NCBI GenBank assembly: GCA_933228895.1
Contig: OW121856.1
Location: 16,261,805 to 16,325,804 of the forward strand
Reading direction: 5' to 3'
Length of the DNA: 64,000 nucleotides
DNA from: Platycnemis pennipes
Taxonomy: Eukaryota > Arthropoda > Insecta > Odonata > Platycnemididae
Part shown: positions 21,740-32,235 of the stretch, piece after piece
Layout: the number at the start of each line of letters is the position of its first letter
How positions within the stretch are numbered: position 1 is the stretch's first letter
Notes under the pieces: generated by a model
What the model saw: only the letters and a program-made list of their open reading frames with translations
Database searches by the model: none
What the model was told of the DNA's origin: nothing
Position numbers and translations under genes: made by a program

Positions 21740-23199
21740 ACAACCTAGTTGCATGAGACCCTATAGTCGCAGCAGAAGCAGAAGTGTGCTAGAAAACCTA
21801 TGATCACCATACCGAGCTTTTGGCTCTTGCTGGTCGTCAGTTTTTGAGGTAAGAATCAATAGCACTTAGGAACATTTCCGGCTCAGCAAGATTTTCAGTT
21901 TCAATACATGTTGAATCTTTGAAAGGTAGAAGGATATAAAATTAATGTGATGCAATCAATTAATTAGCGTAAAAAGTAATGGCCACAGATAAGCTACTCC
22001 TTGAGCACATGAGGAGAGTGAAAATGAAATCATTTTACTTTTTGCGTTCCTCTTGGGAATGAACTTCGGCGCGGTAAATGTCTTGCAGATAAAAAGAGGT
22101 CGGTGGGGTACTTATTCCATCAATGTTCTTTTTAAGAAAAATGTATACTTTAGTATTTTACGTTGAATAGCTTTTACTAATCAATCTCAAATGGCTGTGG
22201 AAATAGCGCCGCCATCTGTGGATATTTATACACAATTATTTTAATGGGTCCTAATTCTGACGATAAAATAAATTGATCGCCAAGGTTGACCTTTGATCCA
22301 GTTTAAGGCTACCCAAGCATAAAAGATCGTCACGAGATACTGCTTTGAATAGTCCAGTTTGCGGCTTAAAAAATCAAGACACTGAAAAAGCGAAATTTAT
22401 TTTTGAAAGGCAAGAAAAAAGCACATTTATTAATCAAGTTTTGTTTTTTTATTAATTTGGCCTCAAAACTCTAGTGTTATTCTTATAGGCCCATGTGATA
22501 CACGGATGCTGTGTAATTATTTGAGTCCCATTTCTCAAATTCTCTTATGATTTAACAAACGGGTGTAATATTGGTTGCTTTCAACCGCATTAATGCAACA
22601 GAGGATACTGAATTCCCGCCATGAAAAAAAAACAATTTTTTACTGTTGCTCTTACACATATTCATGTTCATCAAAGTATTTCGCTTTGTTTTTACTGTGC
22701 CTTAGCGTGGTTTAGATTGTTATGACATGGTATCATGCTAATATACAATAATGTGAGTGATGGAAATTACATTCGCGGTCCCAAAATGGCTGTGACTGCA
22801 TTTTGGCGATTTTGAAAAATGATCTTTTTATCCAATAACTGCAAGTGTTTTTATCCAATAACTGCTTAGGGCCATATTCAGAATCTAAAATACATTCTTG
22901 CTTCTTCTGCTTACGTCCTAAAATCCCTAAAACGAGTCAAATTGGTGTACAGATTCTACCTGCTAAGGTGGTATTACTTCTCAGAGTGTGCTGACTATAT
23001 TTGATATTCAGCTTATGACACAGCCATATTAAGAATCTGAACAACAGACTTACTTCTAATCTTTTCGTCATAAAATCACCTGAGTTCTAAAGGATATACG
23101 GGATTTAGGAATTAGAGATTGATAAAGGAATAGTGTTTGGTAAAGGAATTAGAGGTGGGCAAAGGAAATCAGCTAGATGTTGCTGCATACTTGCTTAGA
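21740..23199. other. Unassigned 1.5-kb stretch
   Basis: No gene recognised. A direct duplication of TTTTTATCCAATAACTGC occurs at about 22826 and 22851. CGCCGCCATCTGTGG occurs near 22206. Confidence 0.4.
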
Positions 23200-23343
23200 T
23201 TTTTTATCTATATTAAATTTTTAAATTTAAACTAGAATATAATTATTAATCCTTTTCATGCATGATATGCGATACTTGTTTCTTGTTAGTTCATCCTCTA
23301 CCATACACAATTACGGTGGCTTTCAGAGTATTATGTCGATGAA
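23200..23343 (+). mobile_element. CR1-like LINE family A, degenerate 3' end
   Basis: Decayed 3' UTR (AATTATTAATCCTTTTCATGCATGATATG) and hairpin (CTACCATACACAATTACGGTGGCTTTCAGAG), then GTATTATGTCGATGAATATCG. It lies tail-to-tail with the next copy. Confidence 0.65.
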
Positions 23344-23349
23344 TATCGT

Positions 23350-23770
23350 AATGTACATGTACATCTACATAATACCCTGCAAGCCACCATAAAGGTCTGT
23401 GGCAGGGGGTGAATTATCACCAACCATCAACTACATATCATGTATAAAAAAGAATTAGTATTTATATACTCTTCTAAACTTAACTATTTAAAAAAAGATA
23501 AAAATAGCAAAGCAAACATGCAAAAACAGGCTGTTAGTTGGATTAGCTTCAAGTCCTCATACCAACATGCAACTAAAAATGTTATATATTTCTACATTCG
23601 TATTGGATATATTTACCGTTACTCATAGCCCTAATTGGACGAGGAATAAAGGACATCTTGAATCTGTCAGTTCGGCAATCAATTTTTCTAATTTTGTGAT
23701 TATGGTCCAGTCTATCATAGTAAGTTGAGGTTCGCAAAATATTTTTACCATCATCGCTGGAAACATGTAG
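23350..23770 (-). mobile_element. CR1-like LINE family A, 5'-truncated
   Basis: Starts GTACATGTACATCTACATAATACCC, then hairpin, 3' UTR and the last coding segment, breaking off at about 23770 within the FSDD codons. Frames are decayed. Confidence 0.85.
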
Positions 23771-24239
23771 GATTATTGAGTTAGGCGCTCGATACCGAAC
23801 ACATAATTTTCATTCGCGTTTCGCTGTAAGTTAGACTCTTTTATTCCTCATAGAGCCCGAGGACATAGAGAATGGATAGGAGGCAATTTTATGACCTGGA
23901 AAGGTTGGATTACCTCTGAAAGGCGAAGGAAGTGTCCCAAAGCACCTTTCAATAAAATTCGTTAAAGATAAACACTTCAGGGATATAAAACAAAAAGGAA
24001 ACATCTCTGTTTTTTCTCACACACTCTGATTGCTGCCTTTAGTGGTTTAAAAAAATAGCGTGAAACATCAAAGCAATGATTGCCTCTCATATTAAATTTC
24101 TTTTCCTCTTTTGTGTTACGCCTATCTTTCGAGAAGAATCTAAAATCAGTGTTTTCCCCATCCATGAAATTACGTATAGCGTTTTAAGGATACAGATCAA
24201 TGGAAACAAACATGTACAGATCTTTACCATGCCCTTAGC
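23771..24239. other. Unassigned spacer before the palindrome
   Basis: A 62-codon minus ORF (23977-24165) without recognisable features. No repeat is shared with the right side of the palindrome. Confidence 0.4.
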
Positions 24240-24836
24240 ACATACAAGTTAATACTCTTTGTATTCAATTTAATTTGGCAGTGATATAATTATTTCCATA
24301 TCTCCGAAAAGAGGGGAGTGGATTGTGGATATACCAATTGTGAAAAATATAGAAAAAGTACCTACGTTTTATTATGACTTTTTATAAAATATTTAAGTTC
24401 AAGTAAACCCTAGTTTTGATTACTGCAAAATGAAAGCATAAGTGTGTTACACCTTCAGAAAGTTTTCATTTTGAAATTGTTTCCCCATCCCTTTCCACTG
24501 ACATGTGTAAATTTTATATAAAAAGAATTTTTTATAAAAAATCAAAACATAAGGCATGACAGTGTGCACATTTCTTCTGAAAAAAAGCTGATAATTACGT
24601 AAGTGTTGGTTATAAAATAACCTAAAAGTTCGCAGTTCTGGTCTAAATTGAGTGAGGTGAGGTTTACCGGGATTCAGCAACCCGGTCCACTAAGTTGCCG
24701 AGATGCCCGAAAAACCCATCACCGTGCCTGGGTGGGGTGACGTTTAGACAGTTTATCACGTGATGTTAAACTCAGAGGTAGAGCCTCACCACCTCTTGGG
24801 GGTACCAAGGATCAATTTACATCGAATTAAACTTGT

Positions 24837-25022
24837 TTGTTGAATGCCATTGCTCTTGTGTGTGGATGCCTGTCTGAAATCCGGAGAGTGAGAATGGAAC
24901 CGAGTAGGGTATGGAAAATGCCATCAGAAGAATTGCAACGAGCGGAGGAGAATAGAAAAACTGCCATCGCTGACTTAGGCCATTTAGGTTATGCTAATGT
25001 TCGTAAATATAACAGTCAATAA
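24837..25022 (+). CDS. Small 61-aa ORF, left palindrome arm
   Basis: Function unknown. It encodes 61 residues, starting MLNAIALVCGCLSEIRRVRM and ending in a charged helix-like stretch (EELQRAEENRKTAIADLGHL). The start is hydrophobic but too short for a confident signal peptide. An open counterpart of identical length is in the right arm (30489-30674). The differences between arms include about seven amino-acid changes and about four silent ones, so selection for coding is not evident. The stop codon is embedded in AATAAA (25018-25023), a possible poly(A) signal. It is convergent with the repeat-protein gene, whose own ATTAAA lies about 40 bp away. It may instead be a terminal exon of a larger gene. 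Confidence 0.4.
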   Translation: MLNAIALVCGCLSEIRRVRMEPSRVWKMPSEELQRAEENRKTAIADLGHLGYANVRKYNSQ

Positions 25023-25321
25023 AATTATTAATGATTAAAATCAACAATCACATGTTCACATTTTAATGGAATAACAACGATACACAAAATTAAAGGACCC
25101 AAAGAAGTAGAAATTTAAACTACAACATAAAAGTTGTCCTTCCAAGTGAATAAAAAATTAGATACCTCCGAGCCATAAACAAAATAATTTGACTCTTCAA
25201 ATTCAGATTATCAATTGTTCCATTACAACAGTACAACAATTTCTCCGTCCTCAACAGATTTGCTTTCCTGGCGTGATATTCACTCCTTTTCTTCATGAAT
25301 TCCATCATCATACGGAGCCTA

Positions 25322-25870
25322 TCAGGTGGTTGTTGTGTGCGTTCCTTCACCGTGGACTCCTGTACTCGATGGTCCTCCGGGTGAGGAACCTCCTTCTAGC
25401 CCCGAGCCTTGGGTACTTGTGTCTCGTGTGGTAGTTGGCGGGGTAGGTCCACCTGTGGCTGAGTCACGTCGTTTGCGTGTACCTCCTTGCCCTCCTCCAG
25501 TTGCGGTCCCTCGGGTGGTTGTTGTGTGCGTTCCTTCACCGTCGACTCCTGCAATCGATGGTCCTCCGGGTGAGGAACCTCCTTCTAGCCCCGAGCCTTG
25601 GGTACTTGAGTCTCGTGTGGTAGTTGGCGGGGTAGGTCCACCTGTGGCTGAATCACGTCGTTTGCGTGTACCTCCTTGCCCTCCTCCAGTTGCGGTCCCT
25701 CGGGTGGTTGTTGTGTGCGTTCCTTCACCGTCGACTTCTGTACTGGATGGTCCTCCGGGCGATGAACCACCTTCTAGCCCCAAGCCTTGGGTACTTGTGT
25801 CTCGTGTGGTAGTTGTCGGGGTAGGTCCGCCTCCGGCTGTGTCACGTCTATTGCGTGTACCTCCATCCTT
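25322..25870 (-). repeat. 189-bp tandem repeat array, 3 units
   Basis: The GGTACACGC landmark (reverse complement at 25475, 25664 and 25853) recurs every 189 bp, a multiple of three, so reading frames stay open across units on both strands. The array forms most of exon 2 of the left repeat-protein gene. Confidence 0.9.
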
Positions 25871-26434
25871 TGCTTTGTGTTTCCCATCTTCAGATGAGAG
25901 CTCCTTGGTAGTGGTAGTCAAATTTTCCTTATCCTGCTCGCTTTTGCTCAAATTTAAGCCATGATGATTCGTCTGGCCATCAGAATGGGTATTTGTATTT
26001 ACGGATGTAGCATCTTCTATCTGCTGTCCCTTGCCCGAATCTTCAGCTGGAATGCAATCAAGATCTTAGTCTAATGAATCAGACAGGAATATGAATCACT
26101 CCTATTATTTGACCCCTAGTTATTCTTAGCTTCGAATTTTTCAATGTACTCCTTAAATGCCCTCGAAATTATTTGCATGATGAATGAGAAAATACTAATA
26201 TGCTTATTTTTTTCATGTTCGCCTTAGTGGAATGGAATATAAGTGCAATCTCCATTCTTATAGTTGTATTCCTGCACTTCTCTAATTAAAATCGCACCGC
26301 TAAATACCACATTGTACTTAATGCAAACTAATTAATGTTAGGAAAGTTATTAAGATTGACTTACGTGGATGAGCGGTGGACACTCCTGCGTAGAAGAGGA
26401 TCAGTAGGATGATGCAAGCTCTGCGTGTGATCAT
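25322..26434 (-). CDS. Secreted Thr/Gly/Ser-rich repeat protein, left copy (3 repeats)
   Basis: Two exons on the minus strand: 26434-26365 (70 nt) and 26046-25322, with a 318-bp GT-AG intron (GTAAGT donor, TTCCAG acceptor). The joined frame gives 264 residues. Residues 1-21 form a signal peptide (MITRR charged start, then CIILLILFYAGVS, Ala before the likely cleavage). Then comes an acidic/polar segment of about 70 residues, then three 63-residue repeats. Each repeat has TRNRRD or TRKRRD, a TPT/TTTRD Thr cluster, GLEGGSSPGGPS and GTHTTTTRG. No cysteines occur after the signal. The composition suggests an O-glycosylated mucin-like or glue-like secreted protein; the RKRR sites could instead be furin processing sites. 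It is intact. The family is not recognised. Confidence 0.75.
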
Positions 26435-26506
26435 TGTCGATACACGGATGTGGGGAACCTCCTAGGGAAGATCTCGACTGTTTGAAGTGGAAGAAATCGG
26501 ATCGTG

Positions 26507-26514
26507 CTTTTATA
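26507..26514 (-). promoter_or_regulatory. TATA box of the left repeat-protein gene
   Basis: TATAAAAG on the minus strand lies 80 bp upstream of the ATG at 26434. An initiator-like ACAGT sits about 35 bp downstream of it (near 26479), which would leave a 5' UTR of about 45 nt. The aligned site in the right arm is TATGAAAG. Confidence 0.65.
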
Positions 26515-26889
26515 GACCTTATCCATCTTGGGCACCCGGAAATTGTTCTCCGCTTAAGTTTTTTTTTCGATCTTAAATTTTTCTCTTAAGATTGATGAAC
26601 CCTTTTTGTGATTGTTCACTATTAATCGTCATAGTTTCCGATACTTTGTAAACAGGATTTCCTGCTTTTCGATATAGAGAGTTCACAAAACTTCCTCGTT
26701 CTTGTTGTTGTGTTTATTCTTATGCGTGGTAAAAACAAGCCTCTTGTGTTCGTTTAAGTGTTTCCGGTGATAAAAACATATTTGCCACTCGAATTCTCGA
26801 TTTTTGGTATTAAGTCATATTGATGTGGTGCCACAAGATATTATTCCTCGTCGAAATTATTTTTTTCTAACTGACCTTTCAAATTCATT

Positions 26890-27297
26890 TTTTTCCGTTC
26901 TTTAATACCTTTTTCTAGCCAGGTACCAAATTTTACCTATGTGGTTCGAAAGGAAGTGTCTCAAATTACAGGTCAGAAATGACACACGATCAATGGGGCA
27001 CTCTGTATATTTTTAAACAAATTAATAACTAACAGTAGCAAAGATCATTCCCGATGTACTAAATTTTAAACATGCAAATGTTACGGCATTTATAATGTAA
27101 TATATATTGTAATAGTTAACATCCTTACCTAAATAACCGTGAAAACTAAGTGCAACAATAGGACCTAAATTAGATTTCTCCGATGTTATTATTATTATTC
27201 AGTGTTTGAAAACGAAAAAATTGAATGCTTATTGAGCAAGGAGGTCCAAAGAATAAATCCTAAATTGTACTTTAAAGATTATGTTTCGGGTGACTGA
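26890..27297. other. Central spacer of the palindrome
   Basis: About 408 bp of AT-rich unique sequence between the arms, with no ORF of note. It separates the divergent promoters; the two start codons are 1.3 kb apart. Confidence 0.7.
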
Positions 27298-27669
27298 TGA
27301 ATTTAAAAGGTCAATTAAAAAAAAATAATTTCCACGTGGAATAATATCTTGTTGGACCACATCAATATAACTCAATACCAAAAATCGAGAATTCGAGCGG
27401 CAAATATGTTTTTATCACCGGAAACACTTAAACAAACACAAGAGGCTTGTTTTTACCACGCAAGGGAACAAACACAACAACAAGAACGAGGAAGTTTTGT
27501 AAACTCTCTATATAGAAAAGCAGGAAATCCTGTTTAGAAAGTATCGCAAACTATGACGATTGATATTGAGCAATCACAAAGAGGGTCATCAATCTTAAGA
27601 GAAAAATTTAAGATCGAAAGAAAAACTAAAGCGGTGAACAATTTCCGGGTGCCCAAGATGGATAAGGTC

Positions 27670-27677
27670 TATGAAAG
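27670..27677 (+). promoter_or_regulatory. Degenerate TATA box of the right repeat-protein gene
   Basis: TATGAAAG sits 80 bp upstream of the ATG at 27750, exactly where the left copy has TATAAAAG. The A-to-G change may weaken expression of the right copy. Confidence 0.5.
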
Positions 27678-27749
27678 CACGATCCGATTCCTTCCACTTC
27701 AAACAGTCGAGATCTTCCCTAGGAGGTTCCCCACATCCGTGTATCGACA

Positions 27750-28787
27750 ATGATCACACGCAGAGCTTGCATCATCCTACTGATCCTCTTCTACGCAGGA
27801 GTGTCCATCGCTCATCCACGTAAGTCAATCTTAATAACTTTCCTAACATTAATTAGTTTGCATTAAGTACAATGTGGTATTTAGCGGTGCGATTTTAATT
27901 AGAGAAGTGCAGGAATACAACTATAAGAATGGAGATTACACTTATATTCCATTCCACTAAGCCGAACATGAAAAAAATAAGCGCATTAGTATTTTTTCAT
28001 TCATCATGCAAAAAATTTCAAAGGCATTTAAGGAGTACATTGAAAAATTCGAAGCTAAGAATAACTAGGGGTCAAATAATAGTAGTGATTCATATTCCTG
28101 TCTGATTCATTAGACTAAGATCTTGATTGCATTCCAGCTGAAGATTCGGGCAAGCGACAGCAGATAGAAGATGCTACATCCGTAAATACAAATACCCATT
28201 CTGATGGCCAGACGAATCATCATGGCTTAAATTTGAGCAAAAGCGAGCAGGATAAGGAAAATTTGACTACCACTACCAAGGAGCACTCATCTGAAGATGG
28301 GAAACACAAAGCAAAGGATGGAGGTACACGCAATAGACGTGACACAGCCGGAGGCGGACCTACCCCGACAACTACCACACGAGACACAAGTACCCAAGGC
28401 TTGGGGCTAGAAGGTGGTTCATCGCCCGGAGGACCATCCAGTACAGAAGTCGACGGTGAAGGAACGCACACAACAACCACCCGAGGGACCGCAACTGGAG
28501 GAGGGCAAGGAGGTACACGCAAACGACGTGATTCAGCCACAGGTGGACCTACCCCGCCAACTACCACACGAGACTCAAGTACCCAAGGCTCGGGGCTAGA
28601 AGGAGGTTCCTCACCCGGAGGACCATCGATTGCAGGAGTCGACGGTGAAGGAACGCACACAACAACCACCCGAGGGACCGCAACTGGAGGAGGGCAAGGA
28701 GGTACACGCAAACGACGTGACTCAGCCGGAGGCGTACCTACCCCGACAACTACACACGAGACACAAGTACCCAAGGCTCGGGGCTAG
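27750..28787 (+). CDS. Secreted repeat protein, right copy, truncated by frameshift
   Basis: Exons 27750-27819 and 28138-28787 with a 318-bp intron (GTAAGT...TTCCAG), the same structure as the left copy. The signal peptide (MITRRACIILLILFYAGVSI) and the polar segment are conserved. After two full repeats, a single missing base near 28752 (ACTACACACG against ACTACCACACG in other units) shifts the frame. Translation ends at the TAG at 28785-28787, giving 239 residues with an altered C-terminal tail. The repeat frame itself stays open downstream to a TAG at 29534. So this is either a truncated but expressed allele or a pseudogene. The degenerate TATA box favours reduced function. An indel error in the assembly is possible. 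Confidence 0.65.
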
Positions 28788-30183
28788 AAGGAGGTTCATC
28801 ACCCGGAGGACCATCGAGTGCAGGAGTCGACGGTGAAGGAACGCACACAATAACCACCCGAGGGACCTCAACTGGAGGAGGGCAACTAGGTACACGCAAA
28901 CGACGTGACACAGCCGGAGGCGGACCTACACCGACAACTACCACACGAGACACAAGTACCCAAGGCTCTGGGCTAGAAGGAGGTTCATCACCTGGAGGAC
29001 CTTCGAGTGCAGGAGTCGACGGTGAAGTAACGCACACAACAACCACCCGAGGGACCCCAACTGGAGGAGGGCTAGGAGGTACACGCAAACGACGTGACTC
29101 AGCCGGAGGCACAGCTACCCCGACAACTACCACACGAGACTCAAGTACCCAAGGCTCTGGCCTTGAAGGAGGTTCATCACCTGGAGGACCTTTGAGTGCA
29201 GGAGTTGACGGTGAAGGAACGCACACAATAACCACCCGAGGGACCTCAACTGGAGGAGGGCAACTAGGTACACGCAAACGACGTGACACAGCCGGAGGCG
29301 CACCTACCCCGACAACTACCACACGAGACTCAAGTACCCAAGGCTCTGGCCTTGAAGGAGGTTCATCACCTGGAGGACCTTCGAGTGCAGGAGTCGACGG
29401 TGAAGGAACGCACACAACAACCACCCGAGGGACCCCAACTGGAGGAGGGCTAGGAGGTACACGCAAACGACGTGACTCAGCCGGAGGCACAGCTACCCCG
29501 ACAACTACCACACGAGACTCAAGTACCCAAGGCTAGGGGCTAGAAGTAGGTTCATCACCTGGATGACCTTCGAGTGCAGGAGTTGACGGTGAAGGAACGC
29601 ACACAATAACCACCCGAGGGACCTCAACTGGAGGAGGGCAACTAGGTACACGCAAACGACGTGACACAGCCGGAGGCGCACCTACCCCGACAACTACCAC
29701 ACGAGACACAAGTACCCAAGGCTCTGGGCTAGAAGGAGGTTCATCACCTGGAGGACCTTCGAGTGCAGGAGTCGACGGTGAAGTAACGCACACAACAACC
29801 ACCCGAGGGACCCCAACTGGAGGAGGGCTAGGAGGTACACGCAAACGACGTGACACAGCCGGAGGCACAGCTACCCCGACAACTACCACACGAGACTCAA
29901 GTACCCAAGGCTAGGGGCTAGAAGTAGGTTCATCACCTGGATGACCTTCGAGTGCAGGAGTCGACGGTGAAGGAACGCACACAACAACCACCCGAGGGAC
30001 CCCAACTGGAGGAGGGCAAGGAGGTACACGCAAACGACGTGACTCAGCCGGAGGTGCACCTACCCCGACAACTACCACACGAGACACAAGTACCCAAGGC
30101 TCGGGGCTAGAAGGAGCTTCATCACCTGGAGGACCTTCGAGTGCAGGAGTCCACGGTGAAGGAACGCACACAACAACCACCTG
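28323..30183 (+). repeat. 189-bp tandem repeat array, 10 units, with dimeric higher-order structure
   Basis: GGTACACGC recurs at 28323, 28512, 28701, 28889, 29078, 29267, 29456, 29645, 29834 and 30023; the single 188-bp spacing marks the 1-bp deletion. Units 28889-29834 alternate between a GGGCAACTAGGTACACG type and a GGGCTAGGAGGTACACG type, so a 378-bp dimer is repeated three times. Two dimers share the same lesions: GGCTAGGGGCTAG (stop, 29534 and 29911) and CCTGGATGACC (stop). The end matches the left arm, including the final ACCACCTGA stop. Confidence 0.92.
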
Positions 30184-30488
30184 ATAGGCTCCGTATGATG
30201 AAGGAATTCATGAAGAAAATGAGTGAATATCACGCCATGAAAGCAAATCGGTCGAGGACGGAGAAATTGTTGTACTGTTGTAATGGTACAATTGATAATC
30301 TGAATTTGTAGAGTCAAATTATTTTGTTTACGGCTCGGAGGTATCTTATTTTTCATTCACTTGGAAGGACTACTTTTATGTTGTAGTTTAAATTTCTAAT
30401 TCTTTGGGTCCTCTCCTTTAATTTTTTGTATCGTTGTTATTCCATTAAAATGTGAACATGTGATTGTTGATTTTAATCATTAATAATT

Positions 30489-30674
30489 TTATTGACTCTT
30501 AAATTTTCGAACATTAGCATAACCTAAATGGCCTAAGTCAGCGATGGCAGTTTTTCTATCCTCCTCCGCTCGTTGCAATTCTTCCGATAGCATTTTCCGT
30601 ACCCTTCTAGGATCCATTCTCACTCTCCGGATTTCAGACAGGCAACCACACACAAGAGCAATGGCATTCAACAA
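30489..30674 (-). CDS. Small 61-aa ORF, right palindrome arm
   Basis: Counterpart of 24837-25022, with identical length and no frame disruption. Differences include E/D, S/R, W/R, P/L, N/D, Y/F and N/K. The stop again overlaps AATAAA (reverse complement at 30488-30493). Product unknown. Retention of the frame in both arms is suggestive, but 61 codons of recently duplicated DNA is weak evidence. Confidence 0.4.
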   Translation of the reverse strand: MLNAIALVCGCLSEIRRVRMDPRRVRKMLSEELQRAEEDRKTAIADLGHLGYANVRKFKSQ

Positions 30675-31275
30675 ACAAATTAAATTCGATAATAATTGAT
30701 CTTTGGTACCCCCAAGAGGTGGTGAGGCTCTTACTCTGAGTTTATCATTACGTGATAAACTATCTAAACGTCACCCCACCCAGGCCCGGTGGTGGGTTTT
30801 TTGGGACCCCTGGGCAACTGATTGGACCGGGTTGCTAAATCCCGGTAAACCTCACCTCACTAAATTTAGACCAGAACTGCGTACTTTTATGTTATTTTAT
30901 AACCATGACATACGTAATTAGCAGCTTTTTCTTCAAAAGAAATGTGCACACTGTCATGCATTATGTTTTGGTTTACTTTAAAAAATCTTTTTATGTAAAA
31001 TATACACATGCCAGTGGAAAGGGATGGGGAAACAATTTCAAAATGAAAACTTTTTGAAGGTGTAACACACTTATGCTTTCTTTTTGCAGCAATCAAAAAT
31101 AGGGTATACTTGAACTTAAATATTTTATAAAAAGTCATAAAAAAACTTAGGTAGTTTTTCATTTTTTTTCACATTTGTTATATCCAAAATTACTCCCCTC
31201 TTTTCGCAGATATATATATAATTATATCACTGACAAATTAAATTGAATACAAAGAGTATTAACACGTTTGTACAT

Positions 31276-32235
31276 ACGCAGCTCTTACTTAAGGTTTAAA
31301 GAAAAAATGAAACTTTTGGAGCGTGTTCGGCAACCTATTTTTACAATTTATTCGAAATTAAGAGGGTTGGTGTGTAATTCTATTTATCTTATTTCAGAAA
31401 TTCAGACAAATACTCATAAAACAAACATTACTGCCCCTATTTATGGCATCAAAACAAAGATTTTCTTTTATTGACATTAAAAAGATCTGATTGAATTCAA
31501 AAGTCTGCGGCCACAAGAAGGACAAATATAAAGAAATTTAGATCCTTCAGGACATTATTGAGGTATTGATTTGAAATTGAAAAGGTTCTTTATTGTTCTG
31601 GGACTATAGTTCCCCTGGAACATCGAAAAAATATAGCATGCAAAAAAAAAGATATAGGGAATGTAGTCAAGGCAACAGCCGTACAAATTGCAGAATGGGG
31701 CAATATAACACATATAAATTAACAGTAGATAATAAATACGAATTTAATGAATACATAACCATTAATAGGTAAAGGTTTATTGGTTAAACCATTAATTGGT
31801 CGAACCAATAATTATATAACCATTACAACCAAAACCACTTTACAAAATTAAAGAAAACACTAAATGGATAAAGAAATTTAAGAAAACCAGCTTAAATAAT
31901 GATTTAAATGACTTGAAAAATAAGCATAAAATAACAAGGAATATAAATCAATAGGCACAATATCAAGCATTTAAGTTAGATAATACAATAAAACAAGTGT
32001 ACAGAGGTGAAATTGACATGAGGGTCGCCATAGTTGATGAGGCATTCCTTTGTGGAAGAGACAACGTATGTCAGGGTTTTTGAGTTGGAGTGAAATAATA
32101 TAACTGAAGAAATGCCTTATATGTCCAATAATAATACCCTAAATCATTGATCAAACTATTCGCAGACTGTAATTTATCCAAAAAGCACTGGGACAATGTT
32201 ACGATCATTTACGGGATTTTTGGCTGTTTTTCCGT
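31276..32235. other. Unassigned, AT-rich
   Basis: A short ORF (31268-31474) without features. Around 31745-31845 the motif AACCATTAAT/AACCAATAAT recurs locally. No gene is supported. Confidence 0.4.

Larger units (their letters stand above)
24240..26889 (+). repeat. Left arm of a large inverted duplication
   Basis: The arm is the reverse complement of 27298-31275. Matching runs from the outer end (ACAAGTTAATACTCTTTGTATTC against GAATACAAAGAGTATTAACACG) to the inner end (ATTGATGTGG.CCA near 26830 against 27350). The arms differ by scattered substitutions, small indels and seven 189-bp repeat units, which accounts for the length difference (about 2.65 against 3.98 kb). Each arm contains a secreted-repeat-protein gene and a small convergent ORF. 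Confidence 0.92.
27298..31275 (-). repeat. Right arm of a large inverted duplication
   Basis: Inverted counterpart of 24240-26889, ending near GTATTAACACGTTTGTACATACG. It is longer because the 189-bp array has 10 units rather than 3. Sequence divergence between arms, seen as substitutions throughout including the promoter and 3' flank, argues against a simple sequencing hairpin artefact. Confidence 0.92.

Noticed and set aside
25585..25770. Alternative-frame 61-codon ORF within the repeat array
   Set aside because: Out-of-frame shadow of the repeat; identical copies recur in each unit.
25326..25964. Plus-strand ORF of 212 codons antisense to the left repeat gene
   Set aside because: It arises because the repeat unit is 189 bp (a multiple of three) and lacks stops on the opposite strand. 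It has no signal peptide or splice logic, while the sense frame has a signal-peptide exon and canonical intron.
27349..27753. Two plus-strand ORFs (62 and 66 codons) upstream of the right repeat gene
   Set aside because: They lie in the promoter and 5' flank. The aligned left arm has stops and indels in these frames (for example CACGCATAAGAATAAAC), so they are not conserved.
28750..29511. Minus-strand ORF of 253 codons in the right array
   Set aside because: Same antisense by-product of the repeat periodicity. Similar antisense frames at 29533-29889 and 29911-30180 are rejected for the same reason.
28323..30183. CRISPR-like direct repeats
   Set aside because: Units are contiguous 189-bp coding repeats without unique spacers, in a eukaryotic context.
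24240..31275. Interpretation of the palindrome as a DNA transposon with giant TIRs
   Set aside because: No transposase, no target duplication at ~24240 and ~31275, and the arms contain spliced-gene architecture, so segmental inverted duplication is the simpler reading.
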